A DNA stretch of 64,000 nucleotides, taken from positions 25,049,501 through 25,113,500 of the forward strand of contig CM066998.1 in NCBI GenBank assembly GCA_033977485.1, given 5' to 3'. Origin of the DNA: Hydrangea macrophylla. Its lineage: Eukaryota > Streptophyta > Magnoliopsida > Cornales > Hydrangeaceae. The notes beneath the pieces were generated by a model that had not been told where the DNA came from, did not search any database, and saw nothing but the letters and a program-made list of their open reading frames with translations. The translations under genes were made by a program, and so were the position numbers. Positions 46,160 to 57,650 of the stretch are shown piece by piece (position 1 is the first letter of the stretch; each line of letters opens with the position of its first letter).

Positions 46160-46403
46160 GAACTATGCCCTGGTTTGATTCCTGAAAAGGATACGTAGGC
46201 AGTTCCCCTCTAACCACGACCAACATCGGCTTTAGCTCTGCTTCTTTGATTTTTGCAACTTCTTGATTTTCTCTAATTTTCTCTACTTTTGCGGCATTTT
46301 TTATTTTCCTAAAACCTTCGAGCATGGTCATAAGGTGACTTCTAGCTTTGGCACTCACTTGTAGTACACTTTGCTCTGCAAGCTCTACCAAAGAGGGGCA
46401 AAC
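46160..46403 (+). promoter_or_regulatory. 3' end of element 1: conserved motif and polypurine tract
   Basis: GAACTATGCCCTGGTTTGAT and GGATACGTAGGCAG (46160-46203) repeat the motif of 42371-42415. AAGAGGGGCAAAC (46391-46403) lies against the 3' LTR start and is the polypurine tract. Confidence 0.72.
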
Positions 46404-49400
46404 TGTAGACACCCAATTTTGACCACACTCTCAGGATTTAGGGAGAACAACTTCTTGAAGATCTCATTGATGAAAAATACCTCGAAGAAGGTATCTCAGT
46501 TCTATATAACGAAAGTTCAGACTCTAGAAAGTGTTCTTGGAGCCCAAAGTATGCCTTTTAAGCCTAAATTTGTGTTTTTTTAAAAATTAATTTTTAAAAT
46601 ATGCATAAAACTTAGGGAAAAATGATCATTAAGGCCTCAGACATGAATTTCGAGAGTCTAGTAGCTCAATTTCAGAAACTCTTTCAAAATTGGCACGCGT
46701 AGGAAGCTAATTGTGAAAAAGAACACAAAAGAACACAAGAATTTTGGGAGACTTCTAAATTAAAATTGATGTTGAATTTTTATAAAAAAAAATTACTCCC
46801 GGGATATTTTTAGATTGAAATTCAACCTTACAGCTTTCCAACGGTGCAAAAATGGGACAATTTCGGAGGCCAAAAACCACTTCTAAAAAACTCCAGAAGG
46901 GTTATGGACATGAAATTTGACAGTGGAGTTGAGGATACACAGGGGAAGTCAAAAAATAAGTGGTGGTTAGAAAAGGAAGGTGGTGGTCCCCACCATAGCC
47001 GCCACCTCCATCTGTTGGCCACCACTTGATTTTTCTCTCTCATTTTATATACACACATGTGTTGTAAAAGGAAATTGCAAGGAAACTTTGTTTGGTCCCC
47101 GAATTGACCATTTTACCATCTTTCTATGCATTAAAAGACACCCAAATCCTACTTGTTTTGCCCATAAAATGGACCCCTTGGTTCCCCCCTTTGAGGCATC
47201 CCAATAACTACCTAGGATCCACTAAGAATTCATGTGAGAGTATCTTGAGTTTGGGAGTAGAAAAATAAAAAAGTTTGTGCTTGTCTTTTCTTGAATAGAA
47301 AATGAAAAAGTAAGAAAAACATTCTCTTTGTTTTCTTGAAAACTTAAACAGAAGTATTATTTTAGAAGATACAAGCTAGATCATGAGTTGACAACTTTGC
47401 ATCCTTTGCTTTGGAGTTCAAGAACAATTGAAGGAGGAACAACTTTCTTCCAACAATCCTTGCATTTTTGAGAGATCTTCAAGAGGTAAACTCTAAACTA
47501 TCTCTTTAATCTACTAGTTTTGTATATATGTATTTCTAGAACTTGGATCTGTTTATTCTTCTTTTTATTTTCTTTACACCTTGGATTTGATTCTTCACAC
47601 AACTTGCGCAAAGATCTAAGTTCCAGTTGATTTTGTTGATCAAATATGGATTGGAGGTGCTATTTTCATATTTTCTTTCACTTTGAAGATGATTGGTGTT
47701 CTTGAGTTTTATTTAGTAAGAACACATGTGCACACACTTGAACTTGCATAATTCTTTGCCTTTTTCTTTGAGTCCATGACGAAGATGTATATTTCCTTCT
47801 ATGACTCTATATATCTATGTACTTTTGTTTCCTCTTTTGGGCATACCAAGATAATAATTGTAAGTCCTTTAACCAACTAGTTTGGTGTTCTTTACCAAGG
47901 AAGGCATATTTGATTGGAAGTCATCTCGAACTCCTTCATTCTTGGGTTTGATCTTTCTAAAGGATTTTTACTTCATTAAAACTGTTTTTGCCACGAGATA
48001 AAATAAATGAACTAAGAATTGTTCATTAAAGAAAATTTGACTTTATCTATGGGTTTAGAACTCATTATTACCCTTGAGGCTTGACTTCAAAATTCATGGA
48101 TGAATAAGGATGAAACCACCTTCATCCGGTTTGCCTTTATGAACCTCACTTATTCCAAAAGATTATCGGAAAGACGGTAGATATACTTGGACATGACTTA
48201 TTTATGGTTAAAATTTGGAAAATGGCTAGATGATGCAATCTATATTCTTTTTGGAAATAATCCTTAGCTTGATAAGATTATACTGGTACAAAGTCAAGAT
48301 GATCAAGCTAAGATTATCTTTCGAGAGAATGAAGAAAGTAAGACTATCCTAGAATCTTCCAAATCTCTACTGTAAATGAATCATGTGTGCAAGATGATCA
48401 TACTTTATTTTCTCAGTAATAAATCCAAAACATGGCTTAGAATTCATTTTAAGATAATGAAAAGAAAGATCAAAAACTTGAAAGAATATATTTGAGTGAT
48501 TTTGCTTGCCTGTTTGGCATATTTTTCATTTGTTACATGATATCAAAATTTCATAATAACAAGGTATGACTCAACTCAGTTTTCAGAGACCTTAAGGTCA
48601 ATCTGGTCCTAGCGTCCTGTTAACCAAAGTGGCATTGGGCTCATTCATACTAACAGCATTCTGTATGTAAGGCCCAATAGAGTTTGGAAGTATTTTTCCT
48701 ATAAACTTTCATGAAATGCTTTCTTTTAACAAAAATTGACCTTCACTGGTAATTTTTTAATTTAGTTCTATTTTTGCAAGATCAGTCGACAAGTCTGGGC
48801 AGAAATCATTTTTGTTAAACTTCTAGAACATTGAAGTCTGCTTCAAATCAGTTTTCAAAAAACTTAAGTTCTATATGGATTTATGAAAGTATTTTTCCTA
48901 TGAACGTCAATGAAATATCTTTCTTTTGACATAAGATAGGCCTTCATATGTGCTCTGCGAATTTAGTTATGATTTTTGAAAGATTGGTCGATGAATCTGG
49001 ATAGAGACTTTTAAAATGAATAAAACTCACAAACCACTTATGCAAATGAGGTCCACTTTTTGGAAAAGCTTCCTAACTCATTGAACTTATGATCTAAAAA
49101 AGGAATTGAATTGATTAATTGTTTAGGCTAACCTTTGGAGAGATATTTGTAAGGTCTTCGAATCTGGAATTTTGATTGATGACTAATTCTCTCATTTCCA
49201 TGCATTTCACTTGTATGTTTGGATTCTTTAAATCTAGAATTTTGATTGATGACTATTTCTCTCATTTGTTTTGTGGTATATTGATGTAAAGATTCGAATG
49301 ACTCGTATTCAACTCCTTGGATCGGTCTTACCTCTTCCGCATGTGACTTAGTGTCCATGTGCTTTGTACATTCTTCTATCATTCTCTTTAGAGATTTTGC

Positions 49401-50072
49401 CAGGGTTACAACTTTTGCATCAACAATATAAATTCTTTAGGATCATATCTGTTATATGCTTATTTGATAAAGATAAATTATCTAGGATTGTTGCAAGTTG
49501 CATAGCATGTTTACCTTTAATTGCCACTTGCGACTCCGCATGAGTCATCCCAATGTAAGTCCTCTTGCTCTCTTTGCATTCCATGCATGTTTCCTGTCTT
49601 TGCATTTGGTCCCAAGCGGGATCAGACCACTATGAGTATTACCATCCCTCTCTAGCATCAAATGTACATTTGCTTGCTACTTGAACTTAATCTCTTGTCA
49701 TAAATGCTCTTTATGTCATGTATATATTATGTAGTATGATTGAGAAAAGAACACCAGCTACGAATTAAGAACAAAGATATTGTCAAGGCCTACCATAAGG
49801 TAGGGTGAAGAGGGGGTGCTTTAGCCCAAGCATATGGCTCCTTCCCTTTTCATACCAAGACCCATCCCGAGCCCATTTTCTCGCAATGAAGGGTGAGTAC
49901 CCTTCCACTTTGAGCAAGTTAATTTAGGGTTCCTGGTACCATAAAAATTAGGTGGTGACTCTAGTCAAGTGGATTAAAAGTAGTAAGGCCTAGGTCTCTG
50001 TATGCAGCCTTGGATCCATCCCGGGACATAATTGAGACCGACAGGACCTTACAATCTACGCCATCCTCCACA
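46404..50072 (+). repeat. 3' LTR of gag-only element 1
   Basis: 3669 bp, TGTAGACACCCAATTTTGAC to CCTCCACA. A TATA-like CATAAAAT lies at 47163-47170, where the 14194 copy has TATAAATA. It has an extra segment of about 76 bp at 48605-48680 that is absent from the other two copies. The last 600 bases align with 37800-38430. Confidence 0.88.
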
Positions 50073-50106
50073 CCATCTTTCCGGCCAAATGCCTTGATGC
50101 ATTCTA

Positions 50107-52035
50107 GTAAAGATGTGTTTATTCCAGTAGGATATACTAACTCAGACTTTATGTCAGATAAAGATTCAAGGAAGTCGATATTCGGATATCTCTTTACCCT
50201 AGGAGGTGGTGCTGGTAGTTGGACGAGCATTGAGTAGAAATGCATTGCAAACTCAACTACATAAGCTGAGTATGTGGCTTCTTATGAAGCCATAAAGGAA
50301 GTTATTTGGCTCAAGAAGTTCCTTATAGAACTCGAGGTGGTACCAGCATCATTGTCAGCTATTACGCTATATTGCAATAATAGTGGGGCAGTAGCTCAGT
50401 CCAAGGAACCATGGAAAGGGAAAGCACGTAGAAAGGAAGTATCATTTCATTCGAGACATAGTCCAATGTGGAGATGTGACTGTCACCAAGATTGCCACCA
50501 CTGACAACTTACAGATCCATTTACAAAGGCTTTGCCACAAAAAGTCTTTGATCATCATCTAGATTGTTTAGGTCTCAAATGTAGTGGGTTATGACTGCAA
50601 GTGGGAGTTTATTGGGATTGTGCCCTTAAACCCGGTCTTTTTGTATGTGACATTTGGCATTTTATATGCGAATATCATTTATACATTTAATTATGTATGA
50701 TTCATGAGATGATTGTTTGTAATCCTTAAGTATCATTGTAGGTAATTCATGTATGTATGATACGTATAAGTGAGATACGAATTACGATTCTTTGATACTT
50801 AAAATTTGTCACAGTAGATGATGAGACTGGATATCTCACTAGGAATATATTGTAGCATGATTAACTACCATTGAATGGAGTGATGAATCTCAATCCCTAG
50901 AGTGTGACTCTTAGTTAATATGCTAGTGCGTATAATGCATTGAAGGATCATGAGCTTTCCTATTAACATCTAAAACTGTCAACAGTTGATAGGAACTCAT
51001 AACTTGTATAAAGTATGCGTTCTTAATCTTGAGACAAATGGACACAGACTATGGATGTGACTACTTTGATTTATCAATCAATGAGGTCTTCAAGATCAAC
51101 ACTTGGGTATCTTAGGAAAGTCATGTTCATAGGATTGCGAACATATATTGTCAAGATAAAATCTACCCTCTAGTAAAGAGTAAGCATTCCCTTGAGAATG
51201 TTACCAAGTTGATTACTGAGAACTGCAGTCTTGTTAATAAGTAGTTATCAACATGTTTGGTAATCATGAGAGGTGAATGAAACTCAAGGAATGGAAGAAG
51301 TAATCATCATTCAGGTTGACAATAATAGTTATCCAACTACCTGAATATGATTATGAATGCTAACGATAGAGGGATATAGTTTACCATCCAAATCTAGTTA
51401 TCTCTTCGGATATGCTTTTTTGCATTGGAGTGCAATTATCATTTTATAGTGGAGTAAACGTTAACTGATCAATTAGTTAATTTGCTGATCAAAGAGTTTG
51501 ATCATGGGAATTAATAACTGATTTGAGGCAATAATAAAAACCTAGGAGGTCCCGCTCTTAGCTCCACAAGAATACTTGGAGAGGCAGGAAGAGGAAGTTC
51601 AATCAATTAATGACTGGTCTCTTTCAATCGATTAAAAGTGTTTCAATCGATTGAAACCCAAAGTCAGTTTGAAAACCAATAAATAGGAGAGCTACATGCA
51701 AAATGAGGTTGAACATCATTTTACTGCTCCAGCTCCTCCTGAAATTATTTTAAGGTTTTTCTTAACCTCCCCCACCTCTCTATCGGGTTTCCACAAACCC
51801 TAGCCTCTCCGACTAGTGTTCAAGGAGACATCAGGGTGAAGATCTTTTAGATGAAGTTGCTAAAAATTGTTGCACATCAAAGAGAGAAGACAATTTGAAT
51901 TAGGTTCAAGAGCACTAGGTAATACTCTTCTCTACGCATCTAAAGATCAATAAGAAGTAGATCTGGCTTATGAAATAAAGTTTTGAATTTGATTTTTCCG
52001 CTGCGCATGATTTAAAGTTTTTTGAGACCTAATTC
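50107..52035 (+). mobile_element. 5'-truncated Ty1/copia element: RNase H end and 3' LTR
   Basis: RNase H of the copia type is read from about 50126: GYTNSDFMSDKDSRKSIFGY, SYEAIKEVIWLKKFLIELEV and LYCNNSGAVAQSKEP, with stops at 50235 and 50250. A purine tract GCAAGTGGGAG (50597-50607) precedes an LTR of about 1.4 kb that opens TATTGGGATTGTGCCC and runs to about 52035. It lies inside the Tekay LTR and replaces about 130 bp of it. I see no target duplication, so it probably came in by a repair or recombination event and not by integration. Confidence 0.78.
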
Positions 52036-53312
52036 CTATAGTCCCCTATCCCATACTACTTATGTCTAATACGTAGTCCCAGCTCATAACACTTATTCAA
52101 AATCCACATATCATTATGACCGAACACACCCGACAATCCTAGCTTGTTAGGATTCTACCCCCGACATCGTACGATCTTTGCGACCGTATTCACACATATC
52201 AACATGAATGGTATCGACCTCTGCAGTCAATAGACCCGCTACTATAAATGTCATCTTATCAATCTGATTAACAACATAATAATCTCATTATCCAATGATT
52301 CCACTATTTAATGCATTAGGCCCATTATTCAACGTGTGTATTATCCCAATACAGCTACCATCAATCTACGCATGATATAAAATAGCTTAATACTCCATCA
52401 GGTATAAACAAACTAATCATTTAACAATCTGTCCTATTTAATCGATTAAAATCAATGTCTATCGATTGAAGTTAAGTTCAATCACTTGGGAAATGTTCAA
52501 TCGATTGAATGTTCAATCGATTGAAACATGTTCAATCGCTTGACTTGGACCTGTTCTCAATTGATTGAACGCAGTTCGATTGATTGAAAATGTGTCTTCT
52601 TCCTAGAATTAAACTGGACACTCTACACATGTTCGGGGTCTGTTCTTTCTTGTCAAATCACATATATACTTACATATCTACGCCACCAAGTGAGTATAGG
52701 CACTCACCGGTGAAATCGGTGACACCGGTGATGTTCAGGGGCTCGGGTGGCCATGGATAGTTCCTTGGTGAGTTTTCTTTCTCTCTTATTCCTTCTTTCC
52801 TTTTTGTCTCTTTTCTTTCTCTTTTCCTTCTACTCCTTCTCTTCCCTTACTTCTTGCCAAGGGTGTATGAGGGAATGTTTGTGTGTGTATATATATATGG
52901 GTGTATATAAGTGTATATATATTGGTGTATCTCTCTCTCTAACCAACTCAACCAAAACATATATGTGTGAGAGTGATACATATATATAGGAGAAGTGGGT
53001 GAAGCTTGGCCGCACGAAATAAACTTGGTGTTTAAGTTCAGTCACTTTTAATCGATTAAAAGTGTGTTTGAGCGATCGAAATGGGTCCACGAATGGATTC
53101 ACGTCGGCAGAGTTTCAATCGATTGATATGTGTTCAATCGATTGAAAATTTTCAATCGATTGAAGAGGAAATCATGTCAATCGATTGGAGATCGATTGAG
53201 AAAAGTCCAATCAATTGAGAAGTCTATTACAAGAAATATAAATACCAACATATTGAATCTTATTTATATAAATAGAAATACAAAAGTATAATGAAAATTG
53301 CGGGGTATTATA
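52036..53312 (-). repeat. Outer part of the 5' LTR of the minus-strand Tekay-type element
   Basis: It aligns with 30140-31369 block by block, including AAATGTGTCTTCTT, ACACCGGTGATGTT and the pyrimidine-rich TTTCTCTCTT stretch. The minus-strand start is read as TATAATACCCC at 53312, a decayed TGTAATACC. Confidence 0.82.
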
Positions 53313-53388
53313 AATTGATTGGACTTTCACCAATCGATTGCCCTATAGCAGTTGTCATCAATTGATTGAAACTCACCCCAATCGATTG
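52498..53388. repeat. CAATCGATTG palindrome cluster in the 5' LTR and its flank
   Basis: Exact copies start at 52498, 52514, 53116, 53135, 53153 and 53178 within the LTR, and at 53331 and 53379 outside it. Near copies include TTAATCGATTAA (about 53048) and CAATTGATTG. Confidence 0.87.
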
Positions 53389-53533
53389 GACGGGGCTGAT
53401 CTTAGACTCCAAGTTTGCATAAGGTATTGACACTTGGCAACCTCTGTTTCTATATATATATGGGGAGTTTTCATGTTTTTGAGTTTGTTACAGAAATTTT
53501 AGAGAGAGAGAGAGGTTATATATATATATATAT

Positions 53534-53717
53534 CCAGGGAGAGGATCTTAAGTGCACTGACCTAGTGCACTGGGCTTTTAAGCCTAAGAAACCTGTGAGT
53601 CAATGGGGCGACGGGACAGGGCGCGAGTCAGTAGGGTAGCCCGCGGATTTTTTAAGATTAAAAGCCTAGTGCACTGGGTCAGTTCACTTACCTAGTGCAC
53701 CTAAGATCCTCTCCCTA
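53534..53717. mobile_element. MITE-like hairpin, about 185 bp
   Basis: AGGGAGAGGATCTTAAGTGC on the left matches AGGGAGAGGATCTTAGGTGC read inward from the right. The inverted repeats continue through CTAGTGCACTGGGCTTTTA / CAGTGCACTAGGCTTTTA. The target duplication is not clear because both flanks are TA-rich. Confidence 0.68.
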
Positions 53718-53741
53718 TACACCCATATATATAATATAAGG

Positions 53742-53901
53742 GAATGCTAACGGATACATTTTAGCTACAAAAAAACTGTTTTAGCGACGAAATATTTCAC
53801 CGTTTGAGACGAAATATTTTAAAAAGCTTTGTCGCTAAAAGTTTTTTTTGGTCTCTAAAAATGTTTTGTTGGTCGCTAAAAGTTGGTGTACAATGCTACC
53901 C
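53742..53901. mobile_element. Second MITE-like element with TTTTAGCGAC repeats
   Basis: The left side has GGGAATGCTAACGGATACAT and TTTTAGCGACGAAATATTTC. The right side read inward has GGGTAGCATTGTACACCAAC and TTTTAGCGACC. A central GAAATATTTCACC/GACGAAATATTTT hairpin adds symmetry. No coding capacity. Confidence 0.5.
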
Positions 53902-54697
53902 TATAACCTTTATGTTGTAGGATAGCAGCCCCCATATATATAGACAAGCACCAACACATATATATATACACACACATACACACAGAAGGAAGAGAAGAAA
54001 CAGAAGAAGAAAAGAAGAACAGAAGAAAGAAGAAGAGAGGTAGAGAGCCAGAGAGCCAGAGAACAGAAAGAAAGATGTCAAGCCCCGGAGTAGCAGAAAT
54101 TAGAGCGAAATAAATTTTTCTTTCCTGGTCCATAAGCCATGATAAGTTACACTAACTGATCTGTCCTTGCAAGCATTCTAAATATGGTATAACATGAATG
54201 GAAGCATAAAACATCTACTGGTATTCATGGGGGGACTCAAATGTTTGGGACTTAGCTATTACATCAGTTCTAAATGAAAACTACAAAAATACGTTTAGGC
54301 GATCAATGCCAATTCAGATATTACATCAACAAAAGATAGATATGTAATACCCTATATTTCAATATATATTGACACAATAAGATTCTGTATAATTGTCATT
54401 ACAATACTTGTAATTTCTTGTTTAATCGATTAAAGATGTTTCAATTAATTGATTTTATGCTTTCTCAATCGATAGTGATTGAAACCCTGTCGACATCAAT
54501 GCAATGATTGCAACCTAGTTCAATATGTCAATCGATTAAAAGTGTGCCACCTATCCTCAATCGATCGAACCCATTTTAATCGATCGAACGTGTCTGGAAA
54601 TCTTATCTCCAGTTTACATAAAGCTTCCACCTACACCTTTTCCCTATATGTGAGTGTTTTATGTGTGGGTGAGGTTGTTGACAACCTTGAGAGTTTG

Positions 54698-54735
<38 letters not shown>

Positions 54736-54899
54736 TTGATATATATATATACGCACACTTTGATATATATATATATGCACACACACCTACACGTATATAC
54801 ATATTATGTCGGGGAGAGAGAGAGAAGAAGAAGAAGTAGACAGAAATAGAAGAAGAGAAGTACAAAGAGAAAGAGAGAAGGGACAGAGCAGAGACAGGA

Positions 54900-54937
<38 letters not shown>

Positions 54938-55177
54938 CAGAGAAACCATTGAAGCTCCACAAGCTTGCCAAACATACCATCTTCATTTAGGTGAGTTCTA
55001 AACTCACTGAGTAGCTTATGAGTACTATTTTACAAGTTTTGGATGTAAAGAATGGACCCCAAAACACCCCAACCATTCTGGGTGTCACTACCCAATTTCT
55101 GTAGAAGACGACGTTCAAGTGATTTAACTTGATTCAATCAATTGAAAATGCTTCACTTCAATCGCTTAAAAATGCTT

Positions 55178-55275
55178 CAATCGATTGAAACCCCTGCATC
55201 TCAATCGATTGAAATGATTTCAATCGATTGAAAATAGTTGTATCTCAATCGATTGAGAATGACTTCAGTCGATTG
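55178..55275. repeat. CAATCGATTG palindrome cluster
   Basis: Exact copies start at 55178, 55202, 55221 and 55246. CAGTCGATTG at 55266 is a hybrid between the two palindrome versions. CAATCAATTG (55135) and CAATCGCTTA (55159) are near copies. Confidence 0.85.
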
Positions 55276-55576
55276 AAAATCACAGAACATAGTTAGTTCC
55301 TTTTGTTTATAATACATACTGCGTTGGTAGTTAATTATCATTTCATGATTCCTCTATGCAATACTATTGAATCATGAGACGATGGGATGCGATAATGAGA
55401 TAACATTGTAAGGAACATATTCGGGTTCGGGATAGTAATTAAGGGTTGATCCTATTCAAGTTTGATAATACGTTCGTTTTAATCTAAGTAGGCAGGCCAC
55501 AACGGGAAATCAAAAAAACATGTTACTAAGGAACATAGATAGGTTTGATAAGTTTTGGGAAATGGTACGGGGGGAG

Positions 55577-57650
55577 TGTAGACACCCCATTTTGTCGGAT
55601 TAGAAAGATGGGATTTTCAAAGATTGCCTCTAACTCTCAAGAAGACAAATAATTGGCAGAAGTGACCAAAATGCCCCTAAAAGCCCAGAACTCTGCGAAT
55701 TGGCCCAGAAGCTCAGAAATCATTCGATGTCATTCAAAATAAATAGAAAAACATTTTAAAAAGAGAAATATTTGAAAACATCAGCTCCTAGTGGCTACTG
55801 GAAGTCCCGAAAGTTCCCGTTTGACCAAGGTTTGACCTTGATTTGACCAAAATTTTCTGAAATTGTTCGAAAGCTTTGAAATCATTCTAAATCATGTGAA
55901 AAGCTTTAAAATATGTTTTAAAAGAAAATCTGACAGAAACGTAACTTTACAAAGGCTCTCAGAACTTAGAATTTCTTGGAAATGCACTATTTGACTGATT
56001 TGACTGTAAGTTTGACCAAAAGTCAAACTTTCCTTTTCAAAGTTAAAATATTTTTATCAGACACTAGAGGTCAATAGCTTTCCAATGATATATCGCATAT
56101 AATTTCTGGACTTAAAACGAATTTGTTATGAATTTCTGAAGGAGAAAAAGGCGATCAAATCAACCAACTTTCATCGTGAATACAGCAAAACTTTCCAAAG
56201 TAACCCAATTTCAAACTATTTTTTATGGAATTAGACTTCAATACCTTTCCAACGGTATATCACAAGCTCGATTTGGATTTCGTATGAATTTTCTATGAAT
56301 TTTGGAATAAGTAGGGTTGTTTTACGAATTTCGAGAGTTTCGGGGACCTCAACACAAAATCTGGTCAATCGGGGGGTTGAGTGCCGCGGCGGCACTATGA
56401 GTGTTTTTTGATTTTTTTTTTTTTTGTAATTTTTGGGTTTTAATTCATATTTTCAATAAACAAAACGACATAGTTTTGATATTTCTGAACATTTTAGACC
56501 AATTAGAGACGTTTCAAAACCCAAAATACCTCCCCAGGTTAGCCTATAAAAGAGACCCTTTGGCTTCCATTTTAAGGGGACTTGAGGAGGATAGTTGAAG
56601 TTATAGGAAGAAAATTAGAGAGTTAGAGAGAAAATAGAGAGAAAAGTAGTGATTTTCTCCAAAATCCAATCCAAGTGTGAGTTTCAATTAGTTTTCTCAA
56701 AACTAAACTTGTGCTTTTAATCTTTCAATCCATTTTCTTTACATTCTTTGAGTTTCCAATGAGTTAGAGAGTGATGTACACACCCACATACAAACATATA
56801 TGAGTGGTTGAATGTTTGTGGTTCCACCATTGATGAATATTGATTATATCCTTATTCTTCTCTCCTAATCCCATTTCTATTTTTTTTTTTTTATTTTTCT
56901 TTATCATGCTTGCATTTCCCTTCTTTATTTATATTCTTGCATAATCTCTTCTCAACCTCCATTTCTATTTTGATTTCTTTGTCACTTGCATAATCTCTCC
57001 CTCAACCTCATTTCTATTTTGATTTCTTCTTCTTCCAAGTTCTTGAGGTTTCAATTGTTAAGAGGATGCTCTATATGGTTATTTCACCTTCTTAAGTGTT
57101 TAGATTCAACATTTGAACTCCTCTTTCAAAAGCCCCAATCAAAACCAAGTGCGTTTTCTTAAATGAAAAGTTCATTTTCTACATATTTTCTCAAAACAGT
57201 GAACAATCTAAGTTCAAACATTTATCTTGAATTAAATACTTGAGTTATGATCAGGAAACCACTTGGAAAACCTTCTTAATACATCATAGTTCACTCTCAT
57301 TTTGTTGTATCAATTTTAGAAATGTAGAAATATGTTTTCTGGATTTTAGAAGTTCATGTTAACAATCTATCTTTTCTGTCACAGATTGTAGTTTGACTTA
57401 TTACATTTATTTCGGATGTTTTTCATCATATAACATGGCATTTTCTATTTCTTTATTTGAAATTAAATATGTTATAAAACTTTCTGTATCTTTTGAGCAT
57501 CATAAGAATTGTTTGGATATTTATAAAAAAAATCAATCAAAAGTGCAGACCCCCTTTCTGAGTCATGTGTAAATTCTATTTTGTTTCTCTTAATCTATGA
57601 TAGATATTGTAGTTTGGCTTTTTACATGGTTTAATAGACACATTAAGGAT
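55577..57650 (+). repeat. LTR of Tat/Ogre-like element 2 (right end not placed)
   Basis: It starts TGTAGACACCCCATTTTGTC and has a TATA box TATAAAAG at 56545-56552 after AGCC, as in the related LTRs. It is diverged from the 46404 LTR, and the end and primer-binding site could not be found; the junction lies somewhere before about 58540. A purine tract GGTACGGGGGGAG (55564-55576) directly precedes it, which would fit a 3' LTR as well as a 5' one. Confidence 0.55.

Larger units (their letters stand above)
36808..50072 (+). mobile_element. Gag-only Tat/Ogre-like retrotransposon, element 1
   Basis: It starts TGTAGACACCC, ends CCTCCACA, and has the 5-bp target duplication CCATC at 36803-36807 and 50073-50077. 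The interrupted target reads continuously in the sister LTR near 30050 (CAATCCCATCTCTTTGGCCA). The LTRs are 36808-38430 and 46404-50072. The internal region has a primer-binding site, one gag, and about 5 kb without protease, RT or integrase. It also holds an 18-bp minisatellite and an LTR-like insert. It is a nonautonomous element that would need enzymes from a relative. Confidence 0.88.
17636..53312 (-). mobile_element. Minus-strand Tekay-type chromovirus, about 9 kb before nested insertions
   Basis: The pieces in minus-strand order are: 5' LTR (53312 down to 36032, interrupted), a tRNA-iMet-type primer-binding site (36019-36008), gag, protease, RT, RNase H, integrase and a chromodomain-like end (35815-31383), and 3' LTR (31369 down to 17636, interrupted). 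On the minus strand the LTR starts TGTAATACC and ends GGGGCA. After subtracting the inserts both LTRs come to about 2.0-2.1 kb, which supports the assignment. The outer target duplication is not certain: AATTG occurs at 17626-17630 and 53313-53317 but leaves a few bases unexplained. Confidence 0.82.
53313..55576. other. Degenerate LTR-derived sequence with MITE-like hairpins
   Basis: No gene is seen. GTCAAGCCCCGGAGTAGCAGAAATTAGAGCGAAATAAATTT-type sequence at about 54076 resembles the edge of the 17636 LTR, and TGTAATACCC at 54343 resembles its other end in plus orientation, so decayed relatives of that LTR are present. GA runs lie at 54698-54735 and 54903-54932 and TA-rich runs at 54738-54775. 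Open frames here are microsatellite translations. Confidence 0.5.

Noticed and set aside
54654..54986. Four overlapping Leu/Ser- or Arg/Glu-rich open frames
   Set aside because: They cover GA/CT and TA microsatellites.
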